In this document: positions 1-11,679 of the stretch, one piece after another
How the letters are laid out: every line of letters begins with the position of its first letter
How positions within the stretch are numbered: the first letter of the stretch is position 1
DNA from: Melieria omissa
Taxonomy: Eukaryota; Arthropoda; Insecta; Diptera; Ulidiidae
Assembly: GCA_963971225.1 (NCBI GenBank)
Contig: OZ020268.1
Coordinates: 43,159,348-43,223,347, forward strand
Reading direction: 5' to 3'
DNA length: 64,000 bases
Made by a program: the position numbers and the translations under genes
The notes under the pieces: generated by a model
Told to the model about the DNA's origin: nothing
Database searches by the model: none
The model's input: only the letters and a program-made list of their open reading frames with translations

Positions 1-783
1 TTTTATTGTCGTTTGTGTTTTCTTTCGCTTCTCGTCACACATTTTCATGGTTAATGAAAATTTCTTAACGCAATGAAATTTCCATTTTCCTCAGCCACAC
101 GTTTTTTCCTCTGTTTTTTATGTTTGTCGGCATTTAACAAAAATCTTTACGATGTGTCATTAAATTGAGAAAAACTGTAGCTGTAGCCGCAGCCGATCTG
201 GCAAACGAATATAGCCGAAAATGCGCCGGGAGGCGTCTATGCGTGCAGTCGCTTTATCGCTGTCGGCAAATCGGAAGTTTAATGGGTTAATGAGGGCACC
301 GCGCACACACACCGAGCCAGCGGATGCGGACGCCGAGTGTTGATTTGTGTCTGTGTGTGAGTGCGGCGCTGAGCAATTGCGTCCCCTTTAAGAAAAACAA
401 CAAACAAGTAAACAAACAAAGGGGCGTAAACATCAATTGAGCGCCTCGCACACGACCAGAAGCTGCCGCCTCGGCCGCCACCGGCGACAGCATGCGGGAC
501 CACCTGGGTGGCGGTCCGGTGCCCCACACGGCATCAGCTGTAACATGGGGAAATGCAATATAAAACGCGTTTGATGTGCAACAAGTGACTGAAATAGCCG
601 CTTCTGCGTCCAATAGCGCAGCAACAACCCAACGCCAAATGCAGCCAATTAAATTTGTAGAAATTACTGCAACACTGCACTTTGCTGTTTTCTCTGCTTC
701 GAACGCATTATTTTTTGGCAAAAACTGTCAACGGAAAATATCGTGGTCCTTTTGCCACCCTACCGTGAACTTTTTCTAATATA
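1..783. other. Unique non-coding DNA
   Basis: No gene is recognised. The block is AT-rich with a GC-rich pocket at about 290-560. Small open frames here overlap each other on both strands and show no family motif. Confidence 0.5.
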
Positions 784-2112
784 CAGTCGTGTCTGGATAT
801 AGTGAAATAATTACACTGCACAACAAAATCAAACTTTTTTTTAAATAACAAGGTTCTGACAACGGATTCTGGTAGAGGGTAGAGGTAACCCTCAAAAATG
901 AAGGAGATTTTAGTACCAATTTTGAATAAGTACGAAATAAACACTTAACCCATTAAGCCCTGAGCGTTGCGTTTGCGCAACGTTTGGGAATTTCGCTACA
1001 TTAAGTAATTCATAAAGATATAAGACTTGAAAATGGGTAGAATTGGATTCGAATTGATCGTTTTAGTTTCTGCCATACTCAAATTTCAAAATTTTTTAAA
1101 TATTCATATCTTTTTTTCGATCCAAAGTCAAAGGTTTTTTTTGGGGAATTTTTGAAATTCAATTAAAAATACTTATTCTTCAAACCTATCAAAATCCCTT
1201 TGTGGGCTGCATTTTGTAATGCTAAACTATTTAAAAATAAGTTTAAAAAAATTTATTTTTTTTTTAATTTTATGTTTTGTATGTGACTAAGGCCCAAATT
1301 GCGTTTGCGCAACGTACCCTCCTGGGTCAGGGGGTGGGGGTATGAATTATTTGCTTCATTTTTTTTCTTGATTAGGTCAATTACTAAGATTGTGTAAAAT
1401 TTTATGGAAATCGCACAAGCCCTTCTGGGGTCAGGTTTTAATGGGTTAAACACATTTTCAGTTTTGGCTTAATTCTGGCGTTCAAGTTAATTTCTGAGCT
1501 TTGATGTATTCAGAGACCTATAGTAGAATTTTATGGCCAATATTTTCGTGGTAAAAAGTCCTGTTTTACAGGACGTTTTTATCATTTTAGAAAAAAAGGG
1601 TAAAATTGACCCATAAAAATAGGAGCTACAGGGTTAAAATGCTCCACAAAAATGTTCTTCGTAGTATTTTACATCAAATTGCTGAACACATCATATACCT
1701 AAAATGTGAGCTTACATGGTTTTCGTATGCCGATTCACCATAAGAATGAGCAAAAAGGAGAAAACTTTGACCCGCCTAAAAAAAATGCAGATGTAAACTT
1801 TCAAAACGCCGATACACGTATATTTTTTTTGGCACCCTCTACCAGCATCCGTTGTCAGAACCTTGTTATTTTTTTTTTGTGTTGTGCAGTGTTATTGCAA
1901 GGCCTGTTTACAGTATCGAGGTTGTCCACTATATCAAGGTTAACATTTTTGTTAAAAAACTCGTTTTATTTGCTCAAAATACACTTTTTGTTTTTTGCTT
2001 GAAATTGCTTTCAAAATTTTGTTCAACATTTAGAGGCTCCATGTCAAATTTGGGTGTTCACTATATCGAGGTGTTCACTATATAGGGTGTTCACTATTCC
2101 CAGACACGACTG
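784..2112. mobile_element. TA-flanked DNA transposon with CAGTCGTG ends (copy 1, non-autonomous)
   Basis: The left end begins CAGTCGTGTCTGGATATAGT at 784 and the right end is its imperfect inverse, finishing ACACGACTG at 2112. Both sides are flanked by TA (782-783 and 2113-2114). A TA target duplication and CAGT-type ends fit the Tc1/mariner/pogo group. Inside the right end, GTGTTCACTATAT repeats start at 2054, 2071 and 2087, which could be subterminal transposase-binding sites. No transposase frame is present, so it is non-autonomous or decayed. A 497-bp MITE sits inside at 949-1445; without it the element is about 0.83 kb. A second copy lies in inverse orientation at 7096-8255, and an isolated end at 25165-25252. 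Confidence 0.8.
949..1445. mobile_element. Nested piggyBac-like MITE (TTAA duplication)
   Basis: TTAA stands on both sides (945-948 and 1446-1449). The element begins CCCATTAAGCCCTGAG and ends TTTTAATGGG, giving a short terminal inverted repeat CCCATTAA. TTAA target duplication and CCC-starting ends are typical of piggyBac. GCGTTTGCGCAACG-like palindromes occur near both ends (about 968 and 1300). It has no coding capacity and interrupts the CAGTCGTG transposon. Confidence 0.75.
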
Positions 2113-2114
2113 TA

Positions 2115-3860
2115 ATGGTAAATTTTAATTTCTACATAATCTGGATATTCCAAAAACTATAGTAAAAAAATATAAAAATAATTCCAATTACAAAATTCAT
2201 CTGTATAAGACCAATGTTGAGTCACAACAATTTAAATTTGCAACCGTAAATCATGGCCACTGAAAATGCACTCGTTCATTCATCTCAGCCAGCTTCCTCC
2301 ATTTGCCAGCTTCCGCCAATTGATCTGTGTTGCACGACTCAATCTTGGCAATCAGTCCGTTCGCACAGTCTCCATCAATCAATTCACAAACTGCAGCAAG
2401 TTCGGGCACCCGGCACTTTTTCAATCTGCCGCCTTTCAATAGCGGCCAACAGGAAAAATCATTTTCCGAACGCTAATTGAACGTGAGATTATTTTGACAG
2501 GCTGCTTGTGCGTCACAGTCGCGACGCAGCGCTTCTCAAACTGTGAACAAGTGCGGGCACTAATGAACACATCCAACTACCGAAGTGTGTGTGTGCGTTT
2601 GGGGACCTGTCAAATGCTGAGATGCAATCATGCGTTCAAACGTCAAATTAAACAGCGTGGAACCGCACCGTCCACCGGCAGCCGGCACACGCAGCCACCG
2701 CGACGACTGCGCCGGCACAGCCCGACCGGCAGACACCCACTTAACTAATCGCATGATTAATGATTGTCAAACGTTCAGACACTCGTCCCTCGCGAATGGA
2801 ATCTTCTCTTTCAATACTTTTTGCGCTGCGCAATGCTTTCAAATATCGGGTTCTATGGTTTTCGGGCAACAACAAAAAACAGAGGAGAGACATTTGTGTC
2901 GGTTGCCACGGCATGCAACATGTTGCATGGCTGCTGTGCGTGCTGCCAGCAAGTGCGTGCGCCGCTCTTCAGGCGCTGCGCCGCCAGTGCTGCCAATCGC
3001 AAGTGTGACGCACAACTGACAGGCGCTGACAGGTGATAGATTATTTCGTGTGTTGCCGTGATTTCATTCATTTTGTTGCTCGATTTTGTGTGCTCAACAC
3101 ACGGGACGTACGCGCATTGCTTGAGCTGAGTAGTTGTTGGTGATGTGTTTATTGCATGTGGCAGCAATTGCTGTAACGTGTCTTTCTTTCGGAATTCGAT
3201 TAATTTGTAATTTTGGAAGGTTATCGCCTTTGTGCACCTTTGTTCAGCATTCTGGCCGCACCGAATGTGCCATTGTGCAAGCATCATTACATCTTTTCTG
3301 TCTTCCTTTTTGTTATGGACACACGATTAATCAAAGGATTGACCGCAATCAGTAAGCAATTTGTTTACACGTACAATGAACCATTGACGCGGCATCAGCG
3401 ACAGACTGTTTGTTCTGGCTTCGGGCGTGTGTGCGCTTGGATATTAATGATCGTTTTGTATTATCTTCATATGACTTGATCTGTTGCGGAAGTAATGAAG
3501 ACATAAGAATGCGTAAATTGTTTAAACATATTATTGCATCGATTGTGTATATGTATCTTTATATGACCGGCAACATTTTGTAGAAGTATTTGTGCATGTG
3601 TTGGTGTGTGCTTCGTTTGTAGCTAAAATTAACTGGTTACTGCTGATTATTGCCCTGAATGATGTAGTCAATCACCGTAGGAGAGCTTTTCGACATCAAA
3701 CATGAACTTTCTCCTGGTCAGGAAATGTCCTACACTTGAATTCAACTTAAAATGTCTACCTTTTTTTTAACACGAACAAACGCGCAGGGGATGACCCTAT
3801 TAATGCGAAGCATTGCGTTGGTTCTGGAAGGATATTAAGGTTAGGAGATAGGGTTATGAG
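2115..3860. other. Unique non-coding DNA
   Basis: No gene is recognised. A GC-richer pocket lies at about 2520-3030, with overlapping short open frames on both strands that look like composition artefacts. The rest is AT-rich. Confidence 0.5.
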
Positions 3861-3865
3861 TGAAG

Positions 3866-4216
3866 TGGTTATGGACTCTTGCCTATATCCGCAGGGAGAC
3901 CATTCCACAACCGCGCTGTACGGGCCAGAAACGAACTTTCTCTGTAGTGTTTAGTGTTTTTCACTGTTAAGTTTAATCGCACGATTTTGCACCCGATCGA
4001 GGAGCTCCAAATGGGTTTTTGAAGCCCCCGCCCAGAGGTGCAAGTTGAACTCCATTTTAGGTCGGATATAGGTAGTGTAAATAAATACCTTTGCTTGAAG
4101 TCTCCTGTATCTTTGTGTATTAAGCGTTCACTCCTCACTACCTTTCTTCCATGCGTTATCCCAGCAAGCCAACTTTCCGTGTTGAAAACCGATAACCGAT
4201 TTCGAATATAAGTCAT
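3866..4216 (-). mobile_element. LINE reverse transcriptase C-terminal remnant
   Basis: Read on the minus strand from about 4080 downward, one frame gives YIRPKMEF, then HLWAGASKTHLELLDRVQNR. A later shift of frame gives HYRESSFLARTARLWNGLP. These are the thumb and C-terminal motifs of jockey-type LINE reverse transcriptases. The same stretch is present at 62455-63265, where the DNA around 'tgggtttttgaagcccccgc' is nearly identical. The catalytic RT part is missing and at least one frameshift separates the blocks, so this is a dead 5'-truncated copy. Confidence 0.75.
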
Positions 4217-4230
4217 TTAATCCAAGACAC

Positions 4231-4804
4231 CGAATCGTTGAGCTCTAAGCGCCTCATCTATCCCATGATTAGAAGACATCGTTAACGACTCTTTCTGCTA
4301 AGCCAACCTCCCGGTTACAGCATTACTAAAATGTTAGACTCTTTGTTGGGACGATCTCCAGCGATATTGTCTGTTCTTTGTCACGATACTACATGAGAAA
4401 CTAAAAGAAGCTCAAGAGCCTAGCATTCAAGAGTTGCTAGTGCTGTCGTTGTCCTCGTTCGTTCCACCGTTGATAGCGGGCTTCTTTTTAAGAGGGTCGA
4501 TATAGACGACCGGGTAGCGTCCTAAGCTGGCAATGCTCCCATACAGACACACGACTCACATCATTTCATTCCTTCTCTTCTACTCTCTCTTTCTCTTCGT
4601 ACTATTTTTAGTTATGATATTAATTGTTGTATAATCGGCAAACAGTGAGATGAATTTGCAAATAAGGTAATAAAAAAAACTTAAAAACTATGCCGCAACT
4701 CCTCTTGGTATGTTCGCTAAATAACAACGAACATATTTTTCAGTTGATCGACGTGTTTCTAAATAATTCTGTGCCCTTGCCAAGATTACTCCCAGAAAGA
4801 TGAT
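4231..4804. other. Unclassified DNA between two LINE remnants
   Basis: No recognisable gene. A pyrimidine-rich stretch lies at about 4560-4600. Part of it may be LINE 3' untranslated sequence, but no end could be defined. Confidence 0.4.
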
Positions 4805-4805
4805 T

Positions 4806-5322
4806 TTTGTTTGTTTAGTGGCGCTACAACCGTTTATTGGTCTTGGCCAAATCCAAAAGAGCGCGCCAGCCGGTTCGGTCTTGCGCTTGCTGGCGCCAGT
4901 TGGAGATTCCAAGCGCCGACAGGTTCTGCGACACTTGGTCTTTCCAACGTAGATGAGGACGTCCTCTTTCGCGGCGTCCACCTGAGGGTACCGTCTCGTA
5001 GACTCGCCTTGCCGGAGCATCTTCAGGCATACGGGCAACATGACCAAGCCAGCACAACCGCTGTATTTTTATGCGCTGGACTATGTCCATGACCCTGTAT
5101 AGCTCGTACAGGTCGTTGTTCCATCGTATACGGTACTCATCACCCACGCGGAGCAGACCGAAGACTTTGCGGAGTATCTTTCTCTCGAACGCTTTCAAGG
5201 CACGTTCATCGATGGTCGACAACGTCCAGGACTCTGCACCATATTAGAGGAGGGGGATGATAAATGCTTTGTAGAGCGTTCTGTTTTGTTCGTTGAAAGG
5301 GGCTCTACTTCTCATCTCAGAT
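4806..5322 (-). mobile_element. RTE-like LINE, 3' end of ORF2
   Basis: From about 5310 downward the minus strand encodes NEQNRTLYKAFIIPLL, a stop, then YGAESWTLSTIDERALKAFE. This continues to WLGHVARMPEDAPARRVYE, GGRRERGRPHLRWKDQV and LGISNWRQQAQDRTGWRALL. This is the conserved C-terminal tail after the RT domain in RTE-type non-LTR elements. The frame is closed by one in-frame TAA at about 5245 and ends near 4824. The sequence after the stop, containing AATAAACGGTTGTAGCGCC on the minus strand, looks like the short 3' untranslated end. Endonuclease and RT catalytic domains are absent, as in a 5'-truncated insertion. Confidence 0.85.
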
Positions 5323-7095
5323 GATGATGTACCTTAAATCAACTTGTGGCCTACGACAACTACTTAGAAAAGGTGATCTATAAATATCGATCACTGAAGT
5401 TTTCGATCATTTTTCTAGCTCAAACATATACACAGCTTTCCGTATTCGACACTCGCTTGTTTTTCGACTCTGCCTCAACTATTCCCTTTACCTGACCTTC
5501 CCCCATAGCCGATCACATGTTCCATAAACTTTACGAAATTCCACGCGTCACTTCGTACAATGCAACCAGCCAATAAATGTCACACCGAATGGCGCTTTTG
5601 TTCTGTCGTCTGTCGCCGAAACTTACTCAATATTCATTCGAAACGCATTTTTCATGTCTTTGCCATCGACGACTGCTCCAGAATGCGAAATGCACGCCAT
5701 CCATTTGCCGTGCTCGCCGCCTGCCTTGTGCCGCCTGATCTGCCGCCAGCGATGCGACGGGCATGGGGCACAAAGCCGCAACTGGCAGCCCCCATGCCGG
5801 TGGGGGCCTCTCGGCGCGTACGAAACGCATTGTGGGCATTTCTGCAAGATCAATTGCAGGTGATTTGTTTAGCTGTCGAAATCATCGTCTTATCGTAACT
5901 CATTACGAGATTTATTTTGTTCAACAAATGCAGAAGGTGTGATTTGTCATTGTTGCATTTGCATAAGCGCGGCGAGCGGCAGGGCGAGCGGCCGGCAGAA
6001 AGATGTGCCAGCGCTCGAGAGAATCCAAAAGACGCGCTGGAGACGGCACGAGCGGGCACTGCTGCGTGGCGATCGCTACACCTCACCGCGATGATTCAGT
6101 TTCGACTGCTGCTTGCAGTTTTCGTTCGACGTGTTGTTGTTGTTGTTGTTTTGGGCTTACCTCCTTGAGGTATGGTTCAATAAATTCTGGCATCACTTTA
6201 CATGCGGCACGGTGTGCGCGCTGACCACTGATCTTCAGTCAGCAGAGCCTACACTTTGCTGTTGCGCAAGCTGTTGCTGTTGTTGTTATTGTTGTAGTTA
6301 GCGTGGTGGCACTGCTGTTGGCTGTGCATGTGTGTGTGTGTGTAGAAGCGATAATGTGATTTATGCTGTCCATTAATCTGGTAATTCATTTGTAGCCGAC
6401 GTTGCCAACATGTTAGTCTATGCTACGATGTTGTTGTTTTTCAGCTTTATTGTTGTCGCTGTTGTTGTTGTTGTTGACTTGCATCAATTGCAATTCGACT
6501 GCTGGTCATCTTGGTCGTCTACAATTTCCGACTTGCCGCTATGTAAGCGGCTCTCGGCGCCCGTTGCGCCTCTCCGGTGCCTTGTGCCCGATGCGATTAC
6601 TCTTCATTCGGTTTTAGAGCGATCGTTGTCGCCCGTTATTAATAAAACATTCATTACACACTTGATAGCGCATCGCAGTATGGACCACGACTGGGTGCAG
6701 CCAGCGAAACCTGTGGGCAATGTTGGTGGTCAACAACAGCACTGTTGGAACGCGTGTGAAAAGATCGCTGGCGAAGGCGGCAATTTGGCAATGATTTCAA
6801 AGTTGGATGTTCGCTTACGCGGAATAAAGTGATTGTTTTGTGATATACGAGAATTGGTTGGTGACTTGATCTCTGGCAGGATCGAGTTAGGATTAATTAA
6901 TCGACTAGCCTTCAGGTGACAAATTGCCGAATCGAATTGCTGAATAGTTCACATATTTCACGAAATTTATCGAGATCAACTGAATTGTTTTTGTAACGAG
7001 CCTAGAACGGAAAGGCAAAGATGTTGAAACTGGTGGTCAAGGGAGTGAAAACGTTGTACCTACTAACTTCGCAGTAAGAATACCAGGGTCTCTTA
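5323..7095. other. Unique non-coding DNA with TTG/CAA microsatellites
   Basis: No gene is recognised. GC-rich pocket at about 5560-6090. Short TTG runs occur at 6131-6149, 6270-6297 and 6455-6476, and a TG run at about 6329-6343. The open frames across them (runs of C, L or V) are microsatellite artefacts. Confidence 0.5.
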
Positions 7096-8255
7096 ATTAC
7101 ACTGCACAACAAAATCCATTTTTTTTTTCAAAATAACATGGTTCTGACAACGTTTTTAAAGTTTATGTCTGAATTTTTTTTTAGGGGGGTCAAAGTTTTC
7201 CCCTTTTTTCGCATTCTTATGGTGAATCGACATACGAAAACCATGTAACCTCACATTTTAGGTACATGAAGTGTTTAGCAATTTGATGTAAAATACTACG
7301 AAGAACATTTTTGCGGAACATTTTAACCCTGTAGCTCCTATTTGTATGGGTCAATTTGACCCCTTTTTTTCTAAAATGCCAAAAATGTCTTATAAAACAG
7401 GACTTTTTAAGGACAAAATGTACCACGAAAACATTCGCCATAAGATTATACTATTGATCTCTGAATACATCAAAGCTCAAAAACTAACTTGAACGGTAGA
7501 ATTAAGCCAAAACTGAAAATGTGTTTAAGGGGGGCACTCTATGAAACGCTAAAAAAAATGACCAATTTTCTTTATTTTACTGTACAAAAAAAGAAAGAGA
7601 CAGGAACAATCCGTTTGGAACATCTGTAGGTATTCGTTAAAAGTTAAAAAAAAAGTTATACATAAAAAAAGATTAAAAATAGCAAACATATTGCACATCT
7701 TCCGAGGCTTGGTTTAAAAAAGACGTCTTCCCGTCCACACGATGCGTCCGAAGTTAAAGTCTGAAACATACAAATTATATATCAAATTAATCAGCAGGCT
7801 TGTCGCAAGTGCGTGAATCTCAAAAACTATACAAATTTTCACAATTTAGCAACAAAGCCATATAGACTACAAAAAAGTTCGTTTTTTCTTACTCTTCTTT
7901 ATTAAAAAAACAGTAAAAAAATTTTTTTCAATAGATTTCAAATGTTCATGCACTTCTCTGTTCAATATCGTACAAAATATACGAGTATATATTCGTGTAG
8001 ATCGGTTCAGTAGTTTTTTTTTATTATGTAGACGGACTACAAAAACGTGTTTATGAGGAAACGCGTTCCAAAGTTATTCGGAACACCTGGTGTGGCTGAG
8101 CGCTCGTCGATGAAAAGAACTGTGTCTCCGAAAGTTTTCAGAGTTCGACTTTGAAACTTTTCAATAATGTTCTCGGATAATATATCTTTCGATTAAAGCA
8201 AAAAAACAATAGATTTTTTGAAACCATTTCATGGAGTGCCCCCCTTAAGTGTTTA
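7096..8255. mobile_element. CAGTCGTG-family transposon fragment (copy 2, inverted), interrupted
   Basis: The stretch 7096-7528 is the reverse complement of about 1446-1875 in copy 1, with clear base-level similarity (for example around TTATGGTGAATCG and AAACTGAAAATGTGT). Neither terminal inverted repeat is preserved, so it is a truncated copy. It is split by a 716-bp TTAA-flanked element. On the far side only TTAAGTGTTTA still matches copy 1 before a (TCTGG)4 run at about 8262-8281. Confidence 0.75.
7529..8244. mobile_element. 716-bp TTAA-flanked element with GGGGGGCACTC ends
   Basis: The element begins GGGGGGCACTCTATGAAA at 7529 and ends TTTCATGGAGTGCCCCCC at 8244, a clear 18-bp terminal inverted repeat with one mismatch. 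TTAA is on both sides (7525-7528 and 8245-8248). It has no long open frame, so it is non-autonomous. The TTAA target fits piggyBac-type integration, although the GGG start is unusual for that family. A second, truncated copy is at 21762-22146. Confidence 0.8.
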
Positions 8256-8289
8256 CTGGGTCTGGTCTGGTCTGGTCTGGGAAATACTA

Positions 8290-10700
8290 CAAAAATTACT
8301 GTTCCTGTCTTAGTTAAAAAGTCTTACGGTCTTACAAGAAAATCCCTCAACTCAAAAGACAATGAAACGCTCTACAAGTCTAAGCAGAACCATGGACGAT
8401 GGTTATGGTAGAAATACGATAGAAATGGGTTCCCAAAATCGTTAGTGACTCTTACCGTACGAAGCACGCATCGCATATGTGTAGGTACTTTGACATGGAC
8501 ATAATTCGCCTCTTAAAAGCTCAGCTCCGGATAAGCAATGACAATACTTCAACTTGACAAGTTTTTAAAGAAGAAGGACGTCCAAGTCTTAGGTCGAACA
8601 GCCAAGCTAAGCATCCCGTCAGAGAGTTAGTACTTTTGACTAACTTCGAGGTATCTAATGCCAGTTTATCAATCACACTTTTTAAGTAATTAATTTTGAC
8701 CATTTACTCTTCTCATCCAAATAAAATGATCCGATTCGTCGTCTTCCCGGTACATGTTGCACATATCAGAGAACTGTTATCATTTTTCGCACGTTCGAAT
8801 TTGATGCAAGATTACTGAAAACCGACACTCGATTATAGAGTCAATTAGCAACAGGAAGATAATGCCCGAATAATTCACTTTTATGTGACACCTTCAAAAC
8901 ATTCTGTGATCGTGCAATAAAAAACCGTAGGTTGTTCTGAGATTACGCACATGCATCAATATGCTGGAATTTTTGTATTCAAGCATAAATATTGCAATTT
9001 TAATGCGCTTTGCCTATAAATACCCAGTCAATCGGTGCCCACATGCGCGGTTCAATATGGTGTCGCAACAAGATCACATCGCCCCAGGGCGCAAGCGATC
9101 AGTGTGCCTCCTCTTTCACTGAACGCATAATTCACTCATTGCAACTATTAATTTAGCAGGTTGCCCGGGCCCAGCAACACACGCACACACCGACCGCCAC
9201 ACAGCCAAACGGCAGGACCAACCGCAGCGTTTCTTCCACTGATCCTCGCTACCACTGCTGATCGTCGCTGTCTGTTCTGTACGCTGCCACTTGGCCGGCG
9301 AGTCGCTGCCTTAAAAACTCACCTCTTCGTAGAGTAAAATATTGCGATAATGATCGCGACAACCTATACGAGTGCGCGCCGGCCCATAGTCAATGCTAAC
9401 AAATAGCGCTCGCCTGCGCCAAAAACATCCGCCAATACCGGCCACGTATGGCGCGCTGGCAGTGCGCGCGTTGACTGGCATTAAAATCAAAACCAGTGGC
9501 TAAATTGCAAGTAATAAGGCACTTTTATAAACACTTACTTCCACATTTCTCATAGCTGATCGCGGCCGCAGTTGGTGGGCGATCGCAGCCAGGCACCAGC
9601 AGCTCGGCTGGGTTAAATACGAATTTTTGACAGTTTGGAAAAATCGCTGGGCATTATGACCCCCCGCCATTGTTTGCGTATATGTGAAACACGAGCCTTT
9701 TCGCCGGTATTTCTGCAGCGATCGTAGACCGATCGCGCCGGCGCACACGGCGCAGACAGCGGACAGCGCGTGGCAGACAGTGTGGTGAATTCAATAGAAT
9801 CGCTGTCTAGCGCTAACCGCCGTATTATGGTTTATTGATGATGTATTGTGTCTGGCTGGCCGGTAGCCGGGACGTCGTGAGCGCGAGCAAAAATATAGTA
9901 AAGCTGAAATTCTTAGAATGCGCTAAAGATCAGTGGCACGATCACTTACTTCAAAAACAACCACAACTGAATATTTCAAAACTTATTGTTAACGCCAACA
10001 GGGCAATAATTCAATAGCACTCATGAGTAATGACACTTCATTAATATGCAATAAAAACATTATGAGTAGCCAACAACAAAAGGAGGAAGTCATTAAATGC
10101 AGCACAATTGCTATGAAAAACAGTAAGCAAATTGAAACCGCCCGACCGATCTTAATTATTAACGAACTTTTGGTACGCAACTGCAGCTGCAACTCGCCGA
10201 GGAAGCTCCGCCACCAGCAACGCTGCTCATCGGCCGATGAGCACAGGCGACCCTTGCAGTTCAATTGAGCGCGGATACAGCCTGTGACATTGTGACACTC
10301 GCCGAATGTCTACGAAGCGATCAATTAACGACAGCCCGACAGACAGCGCAACGCATAAATTATGATTGTCTTTTGCATGTGCGGCGGATAAGTTTCAATT
10401 TTTTCCATAAGGTTCAATTAAGAACGACACTTTCAATAATGCCTTCGGAACGAAGGAAGCGCAAACGCGAAGGAAGTGCGCTAATGATCGCTAGCGAGAG
10501 TGTCGCGTCTCGCGCCGATGGTGTCAGAGGGCGTGCGAATGATTTGAAAACTCTGTTATTGAATTGTCTGCAATTGAATGAAGTTAAATACGAGGGCAAT
10601 GCCGATATCTGTCTGCGTGTCGAGTCGCTTGCACGCCCCACTTTGCGGACATTTAATGGGTTGGTAGGGTTAATTTCAAGACGATTCTGTAATGGGATGG
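8290..10700. other. Unique non-coding DNA, GC-rich in the middle
   Basis: No gene is recognised. GC-rich blocks lie at about 9050-9800 and 10180-10640. A TATAAATA sequence at 9015-9022 just before the first block could be a plus-strand TATA box, but no initiator at the usual distance or coding exon follows. A 152-codon open frame at 10265-10723 has an overlapping frame on the other strand and no known motif. Confidence 0.45.
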
Positions 10701-10850
10701 TTGGGTATAAGGACACCTACTAACAGAAGTTAATATGGCGAAAGTAGCTTTTCTAGTGTGAGTGAATTATAGCTCCAACTGGTGTAACGAGTGAGCGATA
10801 TGATGCTCGATCTCATGTGGTATCACAATGGGCTGTCTGGCCTAAGTGTG
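10701..10850 (+). mobile_element. LINE 3' end fragment, plus orientation
   Basis: The DNA around 10771-10819 matches the end of the minus-strand LINE ORF at 11019 and the bases after its stop codon. It then runs into GTGGTATCACAATGGGC and GGCCTAAGTGTG, a 3' untranslated motif shared with the LINE tails at 28.4 and 40.4 kb. The left boundary is uncertain. Confidence 0.55.
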
Positions 10851-11018
10851 CTCCTCCTGGAGCTACTGGAGCCTTCATCTTCCATATGGCAGACATGGCC
10901 AAGTTATTCGTTTATTACAAGTGCCGCCAATATCTCAGGCTCCAAGTACTGAGTGGTTCGGTTTTTACATCTTCCGGATTTTCAAAGACTCCGCACATGA
11001 GATCGAGCATCATATCGC

Positions 11019-11668
11019 TCACTCGTTAAACCAGTTGAAGCTATTAACGAAGCTTAGTAGACGACGTATGGTCTTATCAGCTAGATCTTCTAGACTTCCG
11101 AAGAAGAAGTTGCCTAAGTAGGTCAGCCTTCTTCTAAATAAAGCAGGACAATTACATAGTAAGTGAGGAATATTTTCTTCCTCCTCCTCTTCCAAACAGC
11201 TGCGACAGAAGTCGTTCGAAAACAGCCCCATCCATTTTGTGTGGGTGCCGATTAGGCAGTGACTCGTAAGGACACCGATCATGGTTCTGATCTGGGCTCT
11301 GTTTAATGAGAGGAGTTCTTTAGAACGTCAAAGATTTAAGGATGGCCAAAGTTGGCGCGCAAGGAGGCTAGTGTCGCCTTCAACCCATCTTAAATTCGTA
11401 TCGTGTATAGTGTTCGTGTTCGCATGGGTACGAAGCCAACGTGGCCAACTCTTGACCTAACTGCTCAGTAGTACCCTGTCTCGCGAGCTCGTCCGCTCTA
11501 CAGTTCCCTGGAATATCCCTATGACCTGGAACCCAGCGTAGGCGAATATGAGGCTGCTTGGCAGTCTCGTTGAGAGATTTGCTGCAGCTAAGAACAGTCT
11601 TTGATATTATTTTGACCGCATCCAGAGCTCTAAGAGCTGATTGACTGTCCGATAATATCAGGATACCA
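11019..11668 (-). mobile_element. LINE RNase H plus C-terminal zinc-knuckle-like domain, degenerate
   Basis: Starting near 11665 on the minus strand the frame reads GILILSDSQSALRAL, then LRWVPGHRDIPGNCRADELA. These are the RNase H core motifs (DSQ, and GH..GN..AD). After a frameshift near 11380 it continues as LTSHCLIGTH, CRSCLEEEEEENIPHLLCNC and PALFRRRLTYLG, the C-terminal Cys/His tail common to I/LOA-group LINEs. The last codons NWFNE and a stop lie at about 11019. Several stops and a frameshift make it dead, and endonuclease and RT are missing. It abuts an oppositely oriented RTE tail at its 5' side and an oppositely oriented LINE tail at its 3' side. Confidence 0.85.
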
Positions 11669-11679
11669 GATATGGATAT

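Noticed and set aside
2853..3287. 144-codon minus-strand ORF
   Set aside because: Several overlapping open frames on both strands in a GC-rich pocket, none with recognised motifs.
9015..9022. TATAAATA as a core promoter
   Set aside because: No initiator at the usual distance and no coding or splice signal follows; kept only as a remark.
10265..10723. 152-codon plus-strand ORF
   Set aside because: An overlapping frame on the other strand is equally open and no motif was recognised.
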